This document shows positions 1-5,803 of a stretch of DNA of 28,311 bases, in pieces. The notes under the pieces were generated by a model, which saw only the letters and a list, made by a program, of their open reading frames with translations, searched no databases and was not told the origin of the DNA. The number at the start of each line of letters is the position of its first letter. Positions within the stretch are counted from its first letter, which is position 1. The translations under genes and the position numbers were made by a program. Source of the DNA: a virus; IMG/VR virus record IMGVR_UViG_3300030101_002314, positions 1-28,311 of that record. One strand, given 5' to 3'.

Positions 1-106
1 GGTCGGCCTCTTGTATCGCTGTCACTGCATCTTCCAAGTTTATGTCTCCGTCCATGTAATCAAAGATAATTTTAAGTGGCGTCAATAAAGGATCGATGTC
101 TGTCAT
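1..106 (-). CDS. Partial hypothetical protein, C-terminus beyond window edge
   Basis: The first 35 codons of a leftward gene are visible. The reading frame is open from an ATG at 106 to the left edge, so the C-terminus is missing. The visible part is acidic (MTDIDPLLTP start, then DYMDGDINLEDA) with no recognisable motif. The start overlaps the stop of the next gene upstream in an ATGA arrangement (TGA at 105-103). This is the same coupling used throughout the leftward operon and is the main reason to believe the gene. Function unknown. Confidence 0.6.
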   Translation of the reverse strand, partial: MTDIDPLLTPLKIIFDYMDGDINLEDAVTAIQEAD

Positions 107-444
107 GACGTAACCTTCACCCGCAGTCTTGCTTTTACCAACAAGCTCTGCGCTTCTTGCAACGTGGATATAGCTTGATCCAACAACTGAACCTCAGACT
201 CCTCTCCCCGCCACTTGTCCTTGTCTGTGCTCTCAAAGAACAACTCCTCTGCCTTACGCAGAGATTTGTTGAGATGCTCCTGCGAACTCTTGTACTTTCT
301 TGCTCTTGCTTTTGACATGTCCTCTCCTTCTCCAATACTCAATCCACAAACCCTACACCTGCTGGCCTCGATGGCGCCCGTGCATATCGGGCACCTACCA
401 GCATCTAATAGCTTGGCCCACGATCCATCGCCCTCAATAATCAT
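103..444 (-). CDS. Small zinc-ribbon-like protein with C-terminal helix
   Basis: A 113-residue protein. Near the N-terminus it has two CxxC pairs (CPIC at about 18-21 and CRVC at about 30-33), a spacing typical of a small zinc ribbon. The rest is charged and helical (repeated K, E, L, Q), possibly a coiled coil. I chose the ATG at 444 because a purine-rich GGGGGGCGAGG stretch precedes it and it overlaps the upstream stop by 11 bases. An in-frame ATG at 459 would add five residues. A zinc ribbon suggests nucleic-acid or protein binding, but no specific role can be assigned. Confidence 0.65.
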   Translation of the reverse strand: MIIEGDGSWAKLLDAGRCPICTGAIEASRCRVCGLSIGEGEDMSKARARKYKSSQEHLNKSLRKAEELFFESTDKDKWRGEESEVQLLDQAISTLQEAQSLLVKARLRVKVTS

Positions 445-673
445 CCTCGCCCCCCTCATCGCGGATACGTTTAGCCTTCACACCAACAGCGTCTACGAAA
501 CCCAAGCCCTTTGCATCTGTTGACTTGTGACGTTTCCTTATCCTGTTCCTTGCCAAGGCTACCGCATGATCATCATTCATAGCTCTGATCTTGTAACTTT
601 TTGCATAGGTAACGTGAACCGTAACATCAAACGTCTGATAATACTGATAACCTGGCGGAAGTCTTTCAGTCAT
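434..673 (-). CDS. Hypothetical small basic protein
   Basis: A 79-residue protein (starting MTERLPPGYQ). It has a beta-type middle (FDVTVHVTYAK) followed by an Arg/Lys-rich helix (ALARNRIRKRHK) and an acidic end. The open frame extends upstream to 745. The ATG at 673 is preferred because it overlaps the preceding gene's stop by eight bases (ATGACTGA), like its neighbours. The mid-section resembles small phage proteins that handle residues such as 'MNDDHAVALA', but I recognise no family. Function unknown. Confidence 0.6.
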   Translation of the reverse strand: MTERLPPGYQYYQTFDVTVHVTYAKSYKIRAMNDDHAVALARNRIRKRHKSTDAKGLGFVDAVGVKAKRIRDEGGEDDY

Positions 674-932
674 TGGGAACATCCTCCGACAGAACATAAT
701 CCATGTAGTACCAGCCGCCCTGAGTATTTGGACTATCAAACCCAAGTATCTTATCCATCAGATCCACAGCCTCGTGCAGGTTTCTGATGTCCGACAGATG
801 ACAGTCCTGCGTTTCATCAATACTATTTTTCATGTCTTTGAGATTGTTGCGCGCGTTCAAAAGAGTGGTCCGCTCGTCCTTGCTCAACTGAAATGTTTTG
901 GGTCTGCCCCTAGTTTTTGTCTTAGTTGTCAT
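666..932 (-). CDS. Hypothetical protein with AT-hook-like N-terminus
   Basis: An 88-residue protein. The start MTTKTKTRGRPKTF contains an RGRPK core like the AT-hook motif, which in known proteins binds the minor groove of AT-rich DNA. The rest is a predicted helical region rich in N, L, D and K, followed by a Trp/Tyr patch (GGWYYMDYV). A strong GAGGAGG lies just before the ATG at 932. The gene overlaps the upstream stop by 11 bases. DNA binding is only an inference from the short hook; the family is not recognised. Confidence 0.62.
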   Translation of the reverse strand: MTTKTKTRGRPKTFQLSKDERTTLLNARNNLKDMKNSIDETQDCHLSDIRNLHEAVDLMDKILGFDSPNTQGGWYYMDYVLSEDVPND

Positions 933-1275
933 TCTCTTCCTCCTCTATGGGTTTGCGTGTCTTGATCTTCGACAACAGGAGCTGCAACTCCTCTTGCGCC
1001 CTCCTCAATACACTCTCTAATTGGGCGTCTGGCCCTTCAATGCCGTTTAACTCAGCACATAACTTGGATATCCGATCTCGCTCCATCGTGCTTATTGTCG
1101 TTGCCGGATTGTCTGCAACCCGAAACACACCGTCAGCATCGAAATAGTCTGCTTCCCTCCTGACCGCCTCATAGACGTTCACGTTCGCCTCACCATGCTT
1201 TGCCGTCCATTCCGACAACGTCATGTCCGATGCGTCCTCTTCCATTTCGATCATCCAATCGCTCACTTTGCCCAT
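922..1275 (-). CDS. Hypothetical acidic protein
   Basis: A 117-residue protein, acidic overall, ending in a Glu-rich tail (EEEENDN). Its C-terminal half is helical with regular L/I spacing, a possible coiled coil. The frame opens with a GTG at 1284. The ATG at 1275 is the better start because AAAGGAG sits eight or so bases upstream. That ribosome-binding site lies inside the preceding zinc-finger-like gene, so the two genes overlap by about 85 bases in different frames. No family recognised. Confidence 0.68.
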   Translation of the reverse strand: MGKVSDWMIEMEEDASDMTLSEWTAKHGEANVNVYEAVRREADYFDADGVFRVADNPATTISTMERDRISKLCAELNGIEGPDAQLESVLRRAQEELQLLLSKIKTRKPIEEEENDN

Positions 1276-1393
1276 ACCAATCACTCCTTTTTACATAGAC
1301 ATTGAACCAACAGTCTGAGCAAAGGTGGAGGTCATCCACCTTCGCGTCAGCCCTACTGTCACATCTGTGACAAAACGAAATTCCTGGGATCAT
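1190..1393 (-). CDS. Small zinc-finger-like protein overlapping next gene
   Basis: A 67-residue protein with CHRC near residue 8 and CSDC near residue 25, followed by Trp. This is a compact four-Cys (CxxC...CxxC) zinc-binding pattern. The start at 1393 shares an ATGA overlap with the upstream stop. The zinc module is encoded in the stretch that is not shared (about 1310-1393). The C-terminal 28 codons overlap the next gene in another frame and look unstructured. The unique Cys module and the coupling argue that it is real; the long overlap lowers confidence. Confidence 0.55.
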   Translation of the reverse strand: MIPGISFCHRCDSRADAKVDDLHLCSDCWFNVYVKRSDWYGQSERLDDRNGRGRIGHDVVGMDGKAW

Positions 1394-1662
1394 AGAACCT
1401 GCTCCACTGCCCCGACATAAATCTTATCAGCACGTTTAAAATCACAAACACCCTCCGCCTCGTGCGTTGGTGGATAACTCATAGCTACCTGCCCCAAGGC
1501 ACACGCATCCCAGATCACAAACAGCATATCGTCCTTAATCCACCACTTCGCAGCGGTATCTATTTCACGACAGTAGCCATCCTCATCCAAGGGCCAGCCG
1601 TCTATATTCTTAGGCTCCCAGAAACTCATTACGCTGTACTCCGCTTCAATAATTTTAGCCAT
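1390..1662 (-). CDS. Hypothetical protein
   Basis: A 90-residue protein (start MAKIIEAEYS), with a Trp-rich centre (FWEPKN, AKWWIKDDMLFVIW) suggesting a small beta-rich fold. An upstream extension to 1686 is possible in frame. The ATG at 1662 overlaps the stop of the preceding 56-residue gene as TGATG, which fixes the start. Function unknown. Confidence 0.65.
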   Translation of the reverse strand: MAKIIEAEYSVMSFWEPKNIDGWPLDEDGYCREIDTAAKWWIKDDMLFVIWDACALGQVAMSYPPTHEAEGVCDFKRADKIYVGAVEQVL

Positions 1663-1832
1663 CACTGCACCTCTATCTCTAAACACTCAGGCTCAATGTC
1701 CTCATTGACAATCGAACCATCACACAACTCTCTTTCACAAGCCTCTTCCAAAGCTTCGGACTCGTTACCAGCCTCAACATGAAACTCTACATCATGCGAG
1801 ACCCGCAACACTACGCGATACATCTTGCTCAT
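1662..1832 (-). CDS. Small hypothetical protein, 56 residues
   Basis: A short gene below usual length cut-offs. It encodes 56 residues starting MSKMYRVVLRVSHDVEFHVE. The first half looks like two beta strands. The second half is strongly acidic with Cys near residues 32, 37 and 50. It is tied to both neighbours: its ATG overlaps the upstream TGA as ATGA, and its own TGA overlaps the next ATG as TGATG. It fills what would otherwise be the only gap in this operon. The pattern resembles small phage proteins of the 'YRVxLxVxHxVEFxVEAxNExEAxxEA' type, but no function is known to me. Confidence 0.7.
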   Translation of the reverse strand: MSKMYRVVLRVSHDVEFHVEAGNESEALEEACERELCDGSIVNEDIEPECLEIEVQ

Positions 1833-2137
1833 AGCTCCGCCTCCTCAGTGAAATGCTCATCCAAAAACTCAACCAGATATTCAGGCAAGTAAGTGCGAGG
1901 ACATACGTACCCAACCTGAGGTTCGCCCTCATAGATTGTCGCGTCTTGATCCTTGGTTCTTATGTCCATGATCATAAAGTTGTGACAGCCCCATGTATCG
2001 CACCACGTATCTAGGTTATCGAACTTGGCCTCAATCTCCGTGCGAACTAGGTCCGTGCCGTTCCAGCCGTCACCGTCCTCAAATCCCCACTTGTCAAAAG
2101 CCTCTTCCCACTTCCAATAAATCTTACGAACTGGCAT
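1829..2137 (-). CDS. Hypothetical acidic protein
   Basis: A 102-residue acidic protein rich in Trp and Asp near the N-terminus (KIYWKWEEAFDKWGF), with single Cys residues around 46, 51 and 79. The ATG at 2137 overlaps the upstream stop as TGATG. A GTG three bases earlier is in frame but less likely. The C-terminus is a Glu-rich helix that ends in an ATGA junction with the 56-residue gene. No family recognised. Confidence 0.66.
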   Translation of the reverse strand: MPVRKIYWKWEEAFDKWGFEDGDGWNGTDLVRTEIEAKFDNLDTWCDTWGCHNFMIMDIRTKDQDATIYEGEPQVGYVCPRTYLPEYLVEFLDEHFTEEAEL

Positions 2138-2376
2138 CACTCGCCCCTTTCTTTAGCGCGAGGGTGTTGGATCATGTTCTGAAGATCAATCAAATCCTCC
2201 GCCACCTGCGTGAAGCTATATGTCCCCGTCTGTTGGATGATGGTGACCGTGCGCTCACGATCACCCCGCTTTTTGTGCTGTTCAAACATCTTGAACTCCG
2301 TGCCATACAACAGCACAGGCTGATCAAGCCTCTCGTCTAAAGAGTCATCGACCATAGTTAATTTCAATCCAATCAT
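2137..2376 (-). CDS. Hypothetical protein
   Basis: A 79-residue protein (start MIGLKLTMVDD). Alternating hydrophobic residues suggest beta strands (QPVLLYGTEF, RTVTIIQQTG), followed by a short helix and a basic/acidic tail. It is coupled to the upstream gene by ATGA and to the downstream one by TGATG. Nothing in it points to a function. Confidence 0.66.
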   Translation of the reverse strand: MIGLKLTMVDDSLDERLDQPVLLYGTEFKMFEQHKKRGDRERTVTIIQQTGTYSFTQVAEDLIDLQNMIQHPRAKERGE

Positions 2377-2750
2377 GCCACCTCTCCTAAAACTTCCATG
2401 TCATCAAGATTACAGGCATCAACCAAAGTATAGTCACCCGTCCACACGTCGCGCTTAAATATCTCAACCACTAGTCCGCCATGCGCGAACCCGATCCGAT
2501 ATTTGTAGTCAACATACCAATCCTTGCTGGTGTCTGACACCACACGACAGTCGCCCTCACGGGTCTTGTTCGCCGCAACAAAAGCCGCCGCAAACTCATC
2601 AGCCTCAAAGCGCGGGAACGTCCATGCTAGGGCCTTGGCCCTTTGTAAAAAGGTCGCCGCGCCCCGTGGGTATCCATCCCAATGCTTGAAGACACTGACT
2701 TCATCCCCACTTGCGGGGTCAACAAAAGTGTAAATCGCTTGCGTACTCAT
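2373..2750 (-). CDS. Conserved-looking hypothetical protein
   Basis: A 125-residue protein. It opens with a beta segment containing HWDGYPRG, followed by a helical section, and then a Tyr/Trp-rich beta half (DWYVDYKYRIGF, VEIFKRDVWTGDY). The HWDGYP element recurs in small uncharacterised phage and plasmid proteins in my memory, but I cannot name the family with certainty. The start at 2750 overlaps the upstream TAA as TAATG. Its compact composition makes it one of the more convincing genes of this operon. Confidence 0.72.
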   Translation of the reverse strand: MSTQAIYTFVDPASGDEVSVFKHWDGYPRGAATFLQRAKALAWTFPRFEADEFAAAFVAANKTREGDCRVVSDTSKDWYVDYKYRIGFAHGGLVVEIFKRDVWTGDYTLVDACNLDDMEVLGEVA

Positions 2751-2920
2751 TATCCATTCTCCTTGCCATAAAGCTTTTCTGATTCTTCGGGGGTTAATTC
2801 AAAACGTCCGCACGGTGACTTGGTGCGGTCAGTGATCCACATACCTTCATGCTCAAAACCATGATCAATATCCACGGCCTCCCCCGTGCGGGGATCAGTT
2901 GTTTTAATAACTTTATTCAC
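2750..2920 (-). CDS. Small hypothetical protein, GTG start
   Basis: A 56-residue protein if started at the GTG at 2920 (NKVIKTTDPRTGEAVDIDHG). A GGGAGG just upstream favours this GTG, as does an eight-base overlap with the previous stop. An ATG at 2947 in the same frame would add nine residues and lengthen the overlap to 35 bases. The protein is hydrophilic and has a single Cys in the GTG-start version. Function unknown. Confidence 0.58.
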   Translation of the reverse strand: MNKVIKTTDPRTGEAVDIDHGFEHEGMWITDRTKSPCGRFELTPEESEKLYGKENG

Positions 2921-3431
2921 CACACACCTCCCACATTGCAAAGGCATCGGCCTCAGGCAGAAGGTTCAAGACCACGGCATCTTTAACATCAGACATGACA
3001 AACTCAATGTGACGCTCAGTGATCTTCTTTGTGTTTTTGAAAGATGCGATCCGAATAACCTCAGGATCGTCAGAGTGGGGGTTCTTAAATGCTACCTTGG
3101 ATTTCATCGCACGTTTGAAGTCGCGGTACGAAAGCCACCTATTTACTTGCTCACCACACCATATCTCAAAGGTGGTGTCATGCTCCTCATCATCGTACAG
3201 CGACCACTTGGGCATATCGGTCTTGCACCTCGCCTCTAGGTCTCTCAGGACAGAGTAGTCACCTTCCCAACGGTCCGACCCACCGTGGCCCTGATTACTA
3301 ACAACACCGACACGCTTTCCATTGAAATATACGGACGCTTCGTAGCAATGTGTCTCTTCAGAAGCAAATTCAGAGTGCTTGAAAGCCTTCAACTCTACGG
3401 TGTCACCGTTTTTAAACGTGAAATTAAACAT
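2913..3431 (-). CDS. Hypothetical protein, first gene of the leftward operon
   Basis: A 172-residue protein. The N-terminal part alternates charged and hydrophobic residues in a beta pattern (MFNFTFKNGDTVELK). The middle is Trp/Asp-rich (DRWEGDYSVLRDLEARC), followed by a basic helix and an acidic C-terminus. The start at 3431 has AGGAG seven bases upstream. It is the only gene of the leftward operon with its own free-standing ribosome-binding site, as expected for the operon leader. The divergent control region lies directly upstream. No family recognised. Confidence 0.72.
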   Translation of the reverse strand: MFNFTFKNGDTVELKAFKHSEFASEETHCYEASVYFNGKRVGVVSNQGHGGSDRWEGDYSVLRDLEARCKTDMPKWSLYDDEEHDTTFEIWCGEQVNRWLSYRDFKRAMKSKVAFKNPHSDDPEVIRIASFKNTKKITERHIEFVMSDVKDAVVLNLLPEADAFAMWEVCGE

Positions 3432-3528
3432 CAAAATCTCCTGTTTTACTAGTAAATCCCATCTGATCTACTATCCATATACATAGAAGTAGTACAACTA
3501 AACACAAAAAACAAGCCCGTTCGTTACA

Positions 3529-3549
3529 TATAGTGTTTTCTACGGGTAA
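3529..3549 (-). promoter_or_regulatory. Left copy of 21-bp divergent element, promoter candidate
   Basis: On the minus strand this reads TTACCC, two variable bases, then AGAAAACACTATA. The same element, with only those two bases changed, sits at 3695-3715 on the plus strand. Each copy points at the transcription unit on its own side. The CACTATA end is shared with the core of T7-type RNA-polymerase promoters. It could equally be a repressor or activator site. Distance to the first leftward start is about 100 bases. Confidence 0.45.
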
Positions 3550-3550
3550 A

Positions 3551-3572
3551 AGTTTTTTTATTTTTTTTTTCA
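3551..3572. other. T-rich tract beside iterons
   Basis: An almost uninterrupted run of T on the plus strand (17 of 18 bases are T from 3553 to 3570). It is not preceded by a stem, so it is not a rightward terminator. Beside the iteron array it could be an easily melted AT-rich element of an origin or promoter. That is inference. Confidence 0.35.
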
Positions 3573-3578
3573 AAATAG

Positions 3579-3656
3579 GTGTAACGAGTGTAACGAGTGT
3601 AACGAGTGTTGTTTTTATTGGGTTATTCCCGTTACACTTGGTTACACTCGTTACAC
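3579..3656. repeat. Iteron-like array: three direct and three inverted 9-bp repeats
   Basis: Three perfect tandem copies of GTGTAACGA occupy 3579-3605. Three copies of its reverse complement follow at 3629-3637 (one mismatch), 3639-3647 (one mismatch) and 3648-3656 (perfect). A further 8/9 match lies at 3521-3529. The 9-bp spacing and inverted layout suggest multiple protein-binding sites in a divergent intergenic region: either an operator for both operons or a replication-origin iteron array. The two halves could also fold into a long imperfect hairpin. The sequence shows the repeats; the role is inference. Confidence 0.75.
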
Positions 3657-3694
3657 TTCCATAGACGCGCGTTGCCTTTTATAATCCAGGTGTG

Positions 3695-3715
3695 TTACCC
3701 ACAGAAAACACTATA
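3695..3715 (+). promoter_or_regulatory. Right copy of 21-bp divergent element, promoter candidate
   Basis: This copy is on the plus strand and matches the left copy at 19 of 21 positions. It ends in CACTATA directly before CAGGAGG, the ribosome-binding site of the small terminase gene. If transcription starts just after CACTATA, the message would begin at about 3716 with a 12-base leader. The in-frame GTG at 3692 would then be upstream of the message. That supports the TTG at 3728 as the true start. Confidence 0.45.
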
Positions 3716-3727
3716 CAGGAGGGTGCT

Positions 3728-4273
3728 TTGAACAAGGGCGGTAGGCCAGCAGGGTTGACGAACAGACAGAGAGAGTTTGCTAAATACTACGTGGACGGGC
3801 GCCATACGAATGCAGGCTGCGCGAGGTTGGCAGGTTACTCTCATAATTCAGCGGCACAACACGCGGCCAAATTACTAGACGGCAAATCCTTTCCAGCGGT
3901 TGTAGAACTGATCAAAGAACTAAGAGACGAGAGACAACGTAAGTACGGCGTGACTCTTATTGGTCAGCTCAAAAGATTTGATGAGCTGTCTAGGGCGGCT
4001 GAAGAGGAGGGTCAATTCTCTGCCGCTATCAATGCAGAGAAGATACGATCCGCGCTTGGCGGTTTGACCATAGATAGAAGAGAGCAACAGCATATCCATC
4101 AGTTGGATAAGTTATCGCGTGATGAGATTGTTGCTAGGTTGGCTGACCTACGCAAACAGCACCCACAAGCCTTCGACAATATGAAAAGAGCTGACGATGC
4201 CAAAGACAGAGCAATCCCTGTGGAATTCGTTGAGGCAGAAGTTACCGAAAAAGACCCATTACCAGCGGATTGA
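3728..4273 (+). CDS. terS: Terminase small subunit
   Basis: A 181-residue protein if started at TTG 3728, which has AGGAGG five bases upstream. A GTG at 3692 would add 12 residues but lacks a good ribosome-binding site. The N-terminal region (KGGRPAGLTNRQREFAKYYV, then AGCARLAGYS and AAKLL) matches the helix-turn-helix DNA-recognition domain of Terminase_2-type small subunits. In known phages these bind the packaging site and recruit the large subunit. The middle is a charged helix (oligomerisation) and the C-terminus is acidic. The 3' end overlaps the nuclease gene by 77 bases. Unusually, the large subunit is 2.9 kb away behind an opposing cassette. Confidence 0.8.
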   Translation: MNKGGRPAGLTNRQREFAKYYVDGRHTNAGCARLAGYSHNSAAQHAAKLLDGKSFPAVVELIKELRDERQRKYGVTLIGQLKRFDELSRAAEEEGQFSAAINAEKIRSALGGLTIDRREQQHIHQLDKLSRDEIVARLADLRKQHPQAFDNMKRADDAKDRAIPVEFVEAEVTEKDPLPAD

Positions 4274-4664
4274 AAACCGCACGGGGCAAGGGATGCCTGA
4301 TGTCTATATGTGTATGGATGGCGTACCGATATGGGCTGAGTTAAAAATAATTAAAAACGATAGGGTTTCGGTGTCTATCTCTCAGATCGCTTGGCATACC
4401 GCCCATAAGCGCTGTGGAGGCGTTAGTTTTTTCTTGCTAACCCCACCCTCTAGGGGCGATGCAATTTTGTTTGACGGCGCTCTAGCGGCCCAGTTTCAAG
4501 ACTCGCGGATCACGGCCCTGCGCCCTGCGGCCCTGTATATAGGTGAGCTGGCCGGTGTGCCCTGCGCCCTGCGCGCCCTGTCTATGGATATGTGGTCCTG
4601 CGGCCCTGCGTCCTGCGCCCCTGCTGATATGATCGAGGCGCAAAAAGAAAACCCAGGGACATAG
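4197..4664 (+). CDS. PD-(D/E)XK nuclease, VRR-NUC-like
   Basis: A 155-residue protein. The core motif order is RIEN (E26), GMPD (D35), AELK (E48 and K50) and Q..W (63-66). This is the catalytic signature of small VRR-NUC-type PD-(D/E)XK nucleases, which cut branched or packaged DNA in a metal-dependent way. The upstream SLWNSLRQ helix belongs to the same family, so the ATG at 4197 is kept despite a 77-base overlap with terS. The last 50 or so residues are encoded by GC-rich CCCTGCG-type repeats, give an odd Ala/Pro/Cys-rich tail, and are probably not part of the fold. Next to terS it may process packaging substrates; this is inference. Confidence 0.78.
   Translation: MPKTEQSLWNSLRQKLPKKTHYQRIENRTGQGMPDVYMCMDGVPIWAELKIIKNDRVSVSISQIAWHTAHKRCGGVSFFLLTPPSRGDAILFDGALAAQFQDSRITALRPAALYIGELAGVPCALRALSMDMWSCGPASCAPADMIEAQKENPGT
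4513..4624. repeat. GC-rich CCCTGCG repeat cluster inside the nuclease 3' end
   Basis: GCCCTGCG/GCGGCCCTG-type units occur in three bunches (about 4513-4536, 4559-4580 and 4596-4623). They encode the tail of the nuclease. The same vocabulary appears in the non-coding repeat at 5641-5729. The cluster is far richer in G+C than its surroundings. Confidence 0.65.
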
Positions 4665-4672
4665 TCCCTGGG
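4652..4672 (-). terminator. Terminator for the leftward cassette
   Basis: A perfect 9-bp stem (CCCAGGGAC / GTCCCTGGG) with an ATA loop. Read leftward, it is followed by TTTTCTTTTT, giving a classic factor-independent terminator for the leftward genes 4688-5562. The nuclease stop codon TAG lies inside the loop and stem. Read rightward there is no T-run, so rightward termination is doubtful. Confidence 0.75.
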
Positions 4673-4687
4673 CCTCTTCGGAGAATT

Positions 4688-4825
4688 CTATTGTTCTGGC
4701 GGCTGAAAAACTATCTCAGCCGCTTGGTCTATCTGTTTTGCTTGTTCTGGATCTATGTCGCGCGCGTTTAAATATGCCGCTTCGACAATGTCCTGGATAA
4801 TTTCTTGCGCTTGTTCTTTTGTCAT
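4688..4825 (-). CDS. Small acidic protein, 45 residues
   Basis: A short gene encoding 45 residues (MTKEQAQEIIQDIVEAAYLN..., ending PPEQ). It is Glu/Gln-rich and wholly helical in pattern. The ribosome-binding site TAGGGGG overlaps the stop of the upstream gene and sits about eight bases before the ATG. It is the last gene before the leftward terminator. Small acidic helical proteins of phages sometimes act as inhibitors or adaptors, but nothing here shows a role. Confidence 0.6.
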   Translation of the reverse strand: MTKEQAQEIIQDIVEAAYLNARDIDPEQAKQIDQAAEIVFQPPEQ

Positions 4826-4836
4826 TTCTTTACCCC

Positions 4837-5562
4837 CTAATGTTGCGGTATAAAAATTGATTTTGCTTTGATATCTGAACCGCTACACAATTTGCAGGTG
4901 TCGCAAGTAACGCGCCGGCCGGCCTCTTTACTAGCAGGACATAAAACCTCTAAGCCTTTAACCATATCATCTACGCTATTACCGACTCTAAATGTCCGTT
5001 GCCCTTTATCCCAATAAACCCTTGCTTCTTTTTCGCTGTCTGCACTTATCATGTACAGACTAGGGTCTACTTTTACCCCCTCTAAATCTGATTGGTGACT
5101 ATACGCTGTATGACCTATAGCGTCAGAAATAAGACTGTCCCAAATATATCTAGGGACTGCGGCCCCGTCCCCATATGTGCCAATTCTAACCATGCGATCG
5201 GCTCCTAGTAGGGCAATAGCGGCATGGCCTTCTATTATTGGATACCCGTTTTTTTGTAGATGTTTCCAGACTAATAAGGGGCCGTGAAATAGTTTTACAT
5301 AACACTTTCGACCCTTGGCATGTTTTCCAGGCGCGTCTATTGATACTGCTTCGCCTCTATACTTACAATTTCCACATATAGAAAAATCATGCCCTAGTTT
5401 GTTATTCATCATAGGGTCTAGACCATTGTCTGAAAGAATATAAGTCTGGACCATATTCCCGGTTTTTGTGTTGCTACTCTTAACAATAGCGACCACGACA
5501 ATAGGCAACTCGTCTATTAATGACGGCCCCCTATAAATGATTGCGCTTTCTGCTTTATTCAT
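4837..5562 (-). CDS. Cysteine-motif phage protein of unknown function
   Basis: A 241-residue protein with two Cys clusters. CGNCKYRG at about 63-70, followed by CYV near 87, is one; near the C-terminus a CP...CDTCKLC group (about 205-225) is the other. Both suggest metal binding. Between them are conserved-looking elements (HGPLLVWK, GTYGDGAAVP, IGHTAYSHQ). The start was set at ATG 5562 because GGAG lies ten bases upstream; a TTG at 5568 is also in frame. I recall similar proteins in marine phages and environmental sequences near replication or packaging genes, but no function. A TATAAT-type -10 lies upstream. Confidence 0.75.
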   Translation of the reverse strand: MNKAESAIIYRGPSLIDELPIVVVAIVKSSNTKTGNMVQTYILSDNGLDPMMNNKLGHDFSICGNCKYRGEAVSIDAPGKHAKGRKCYVKLFHGPLLVWKHLQKNGYPIIEGHAAIALLGADRMVRIGTYGDGAAVPRYIWDSLISDAIGHTAYSHQSDLEGVKVDPSLYMISADSEKEARVYWDKGQRTFRVGNSVDDMVKGLEVLCPASKEAGRRVTCDTCKLCSGSDIKAKSIFIPQH

Positions 5563-5595
5563 TTTCAAAATTCTCCGATTGGTTAACGTCTAATT

Positions 5596-5601
5596 ATTAT
5601 A
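5596..5601 (-). promoter_or_regulatory. Possible -10 for the 241-residue gene
   Basis: On the minus strand, TATAAT lies in an AT-rich stretch about 33 bases upstream of the ATG at 5562, predicting a leader of under 30 bases. No clear -35 is seen at 17 bp spacing, so this is only a candidate. Confidence 0.35.
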
Positions 5602-5640
5602 CACAAAACTACACAATAAATAAAACAAAAACTAACGCGC

Positions 5641-5729
5641 TGCGGCCCTGCATCCTGCGGCCTCGCGCCTATTATATATCAACCAGGTCCGGCGCCCTGC
5701 GGCCCTGCGGCCTCGCGTGTATTATATAT
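5641..5729. repeat. Two direct copies of a GC-rich repeat with an AT tail
   Basis: Copy 1 (5645-5679) and copy 2 (5694-5729) both run GCCCTGC, a short variable part, CCTGCGGCCTCGCG, two variable bases, then TATTATATAT. They lie in the gene-free stretch between two leftward units. They share the GCGGCCCTGC vocabulary with the nuclease tail at 4513-4624. The abrupt GC-to-AT switch is unlike the surrounding DNA. Origin and role unknown. Confidence 0.65.
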
Positions 5730-5766
5730 AAAAAAAGACCCCGCTATCGAGCTCGATAGGCGGGGC
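5730..5766 (-). terminator. Strong terminator for the leftward genes 5804-6924
   Basis: Arms CCCCGCTATCGAG (5739-5751) and CTCGATAGGCGGGG (5752-5765) pair almost perfectly, with one bulged base. Read leftward they are followed by TCTTTTTTT. This is a factor-independent terminator closing the upstream four-gene part of the cassette. It separates that part from the 241-residue and 45-residue genes. Confidence 0.85.
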
Positions 5767-5803
5767 CAGTTAGGAAGGAACATATGCATAAGCACAAAAA
5801 AGC

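Noticed and set aside
3579-3656. CRISPR array
   Set aside because: Units are 9 bp, contiguous and inverted half-way; there are no spacers or cas genes.
4513-4624. Hidden second gene in the GC-rich nuclease tail
   Set aside because: The stretch is repeat-driven; alternative frames are short and have no start signals.
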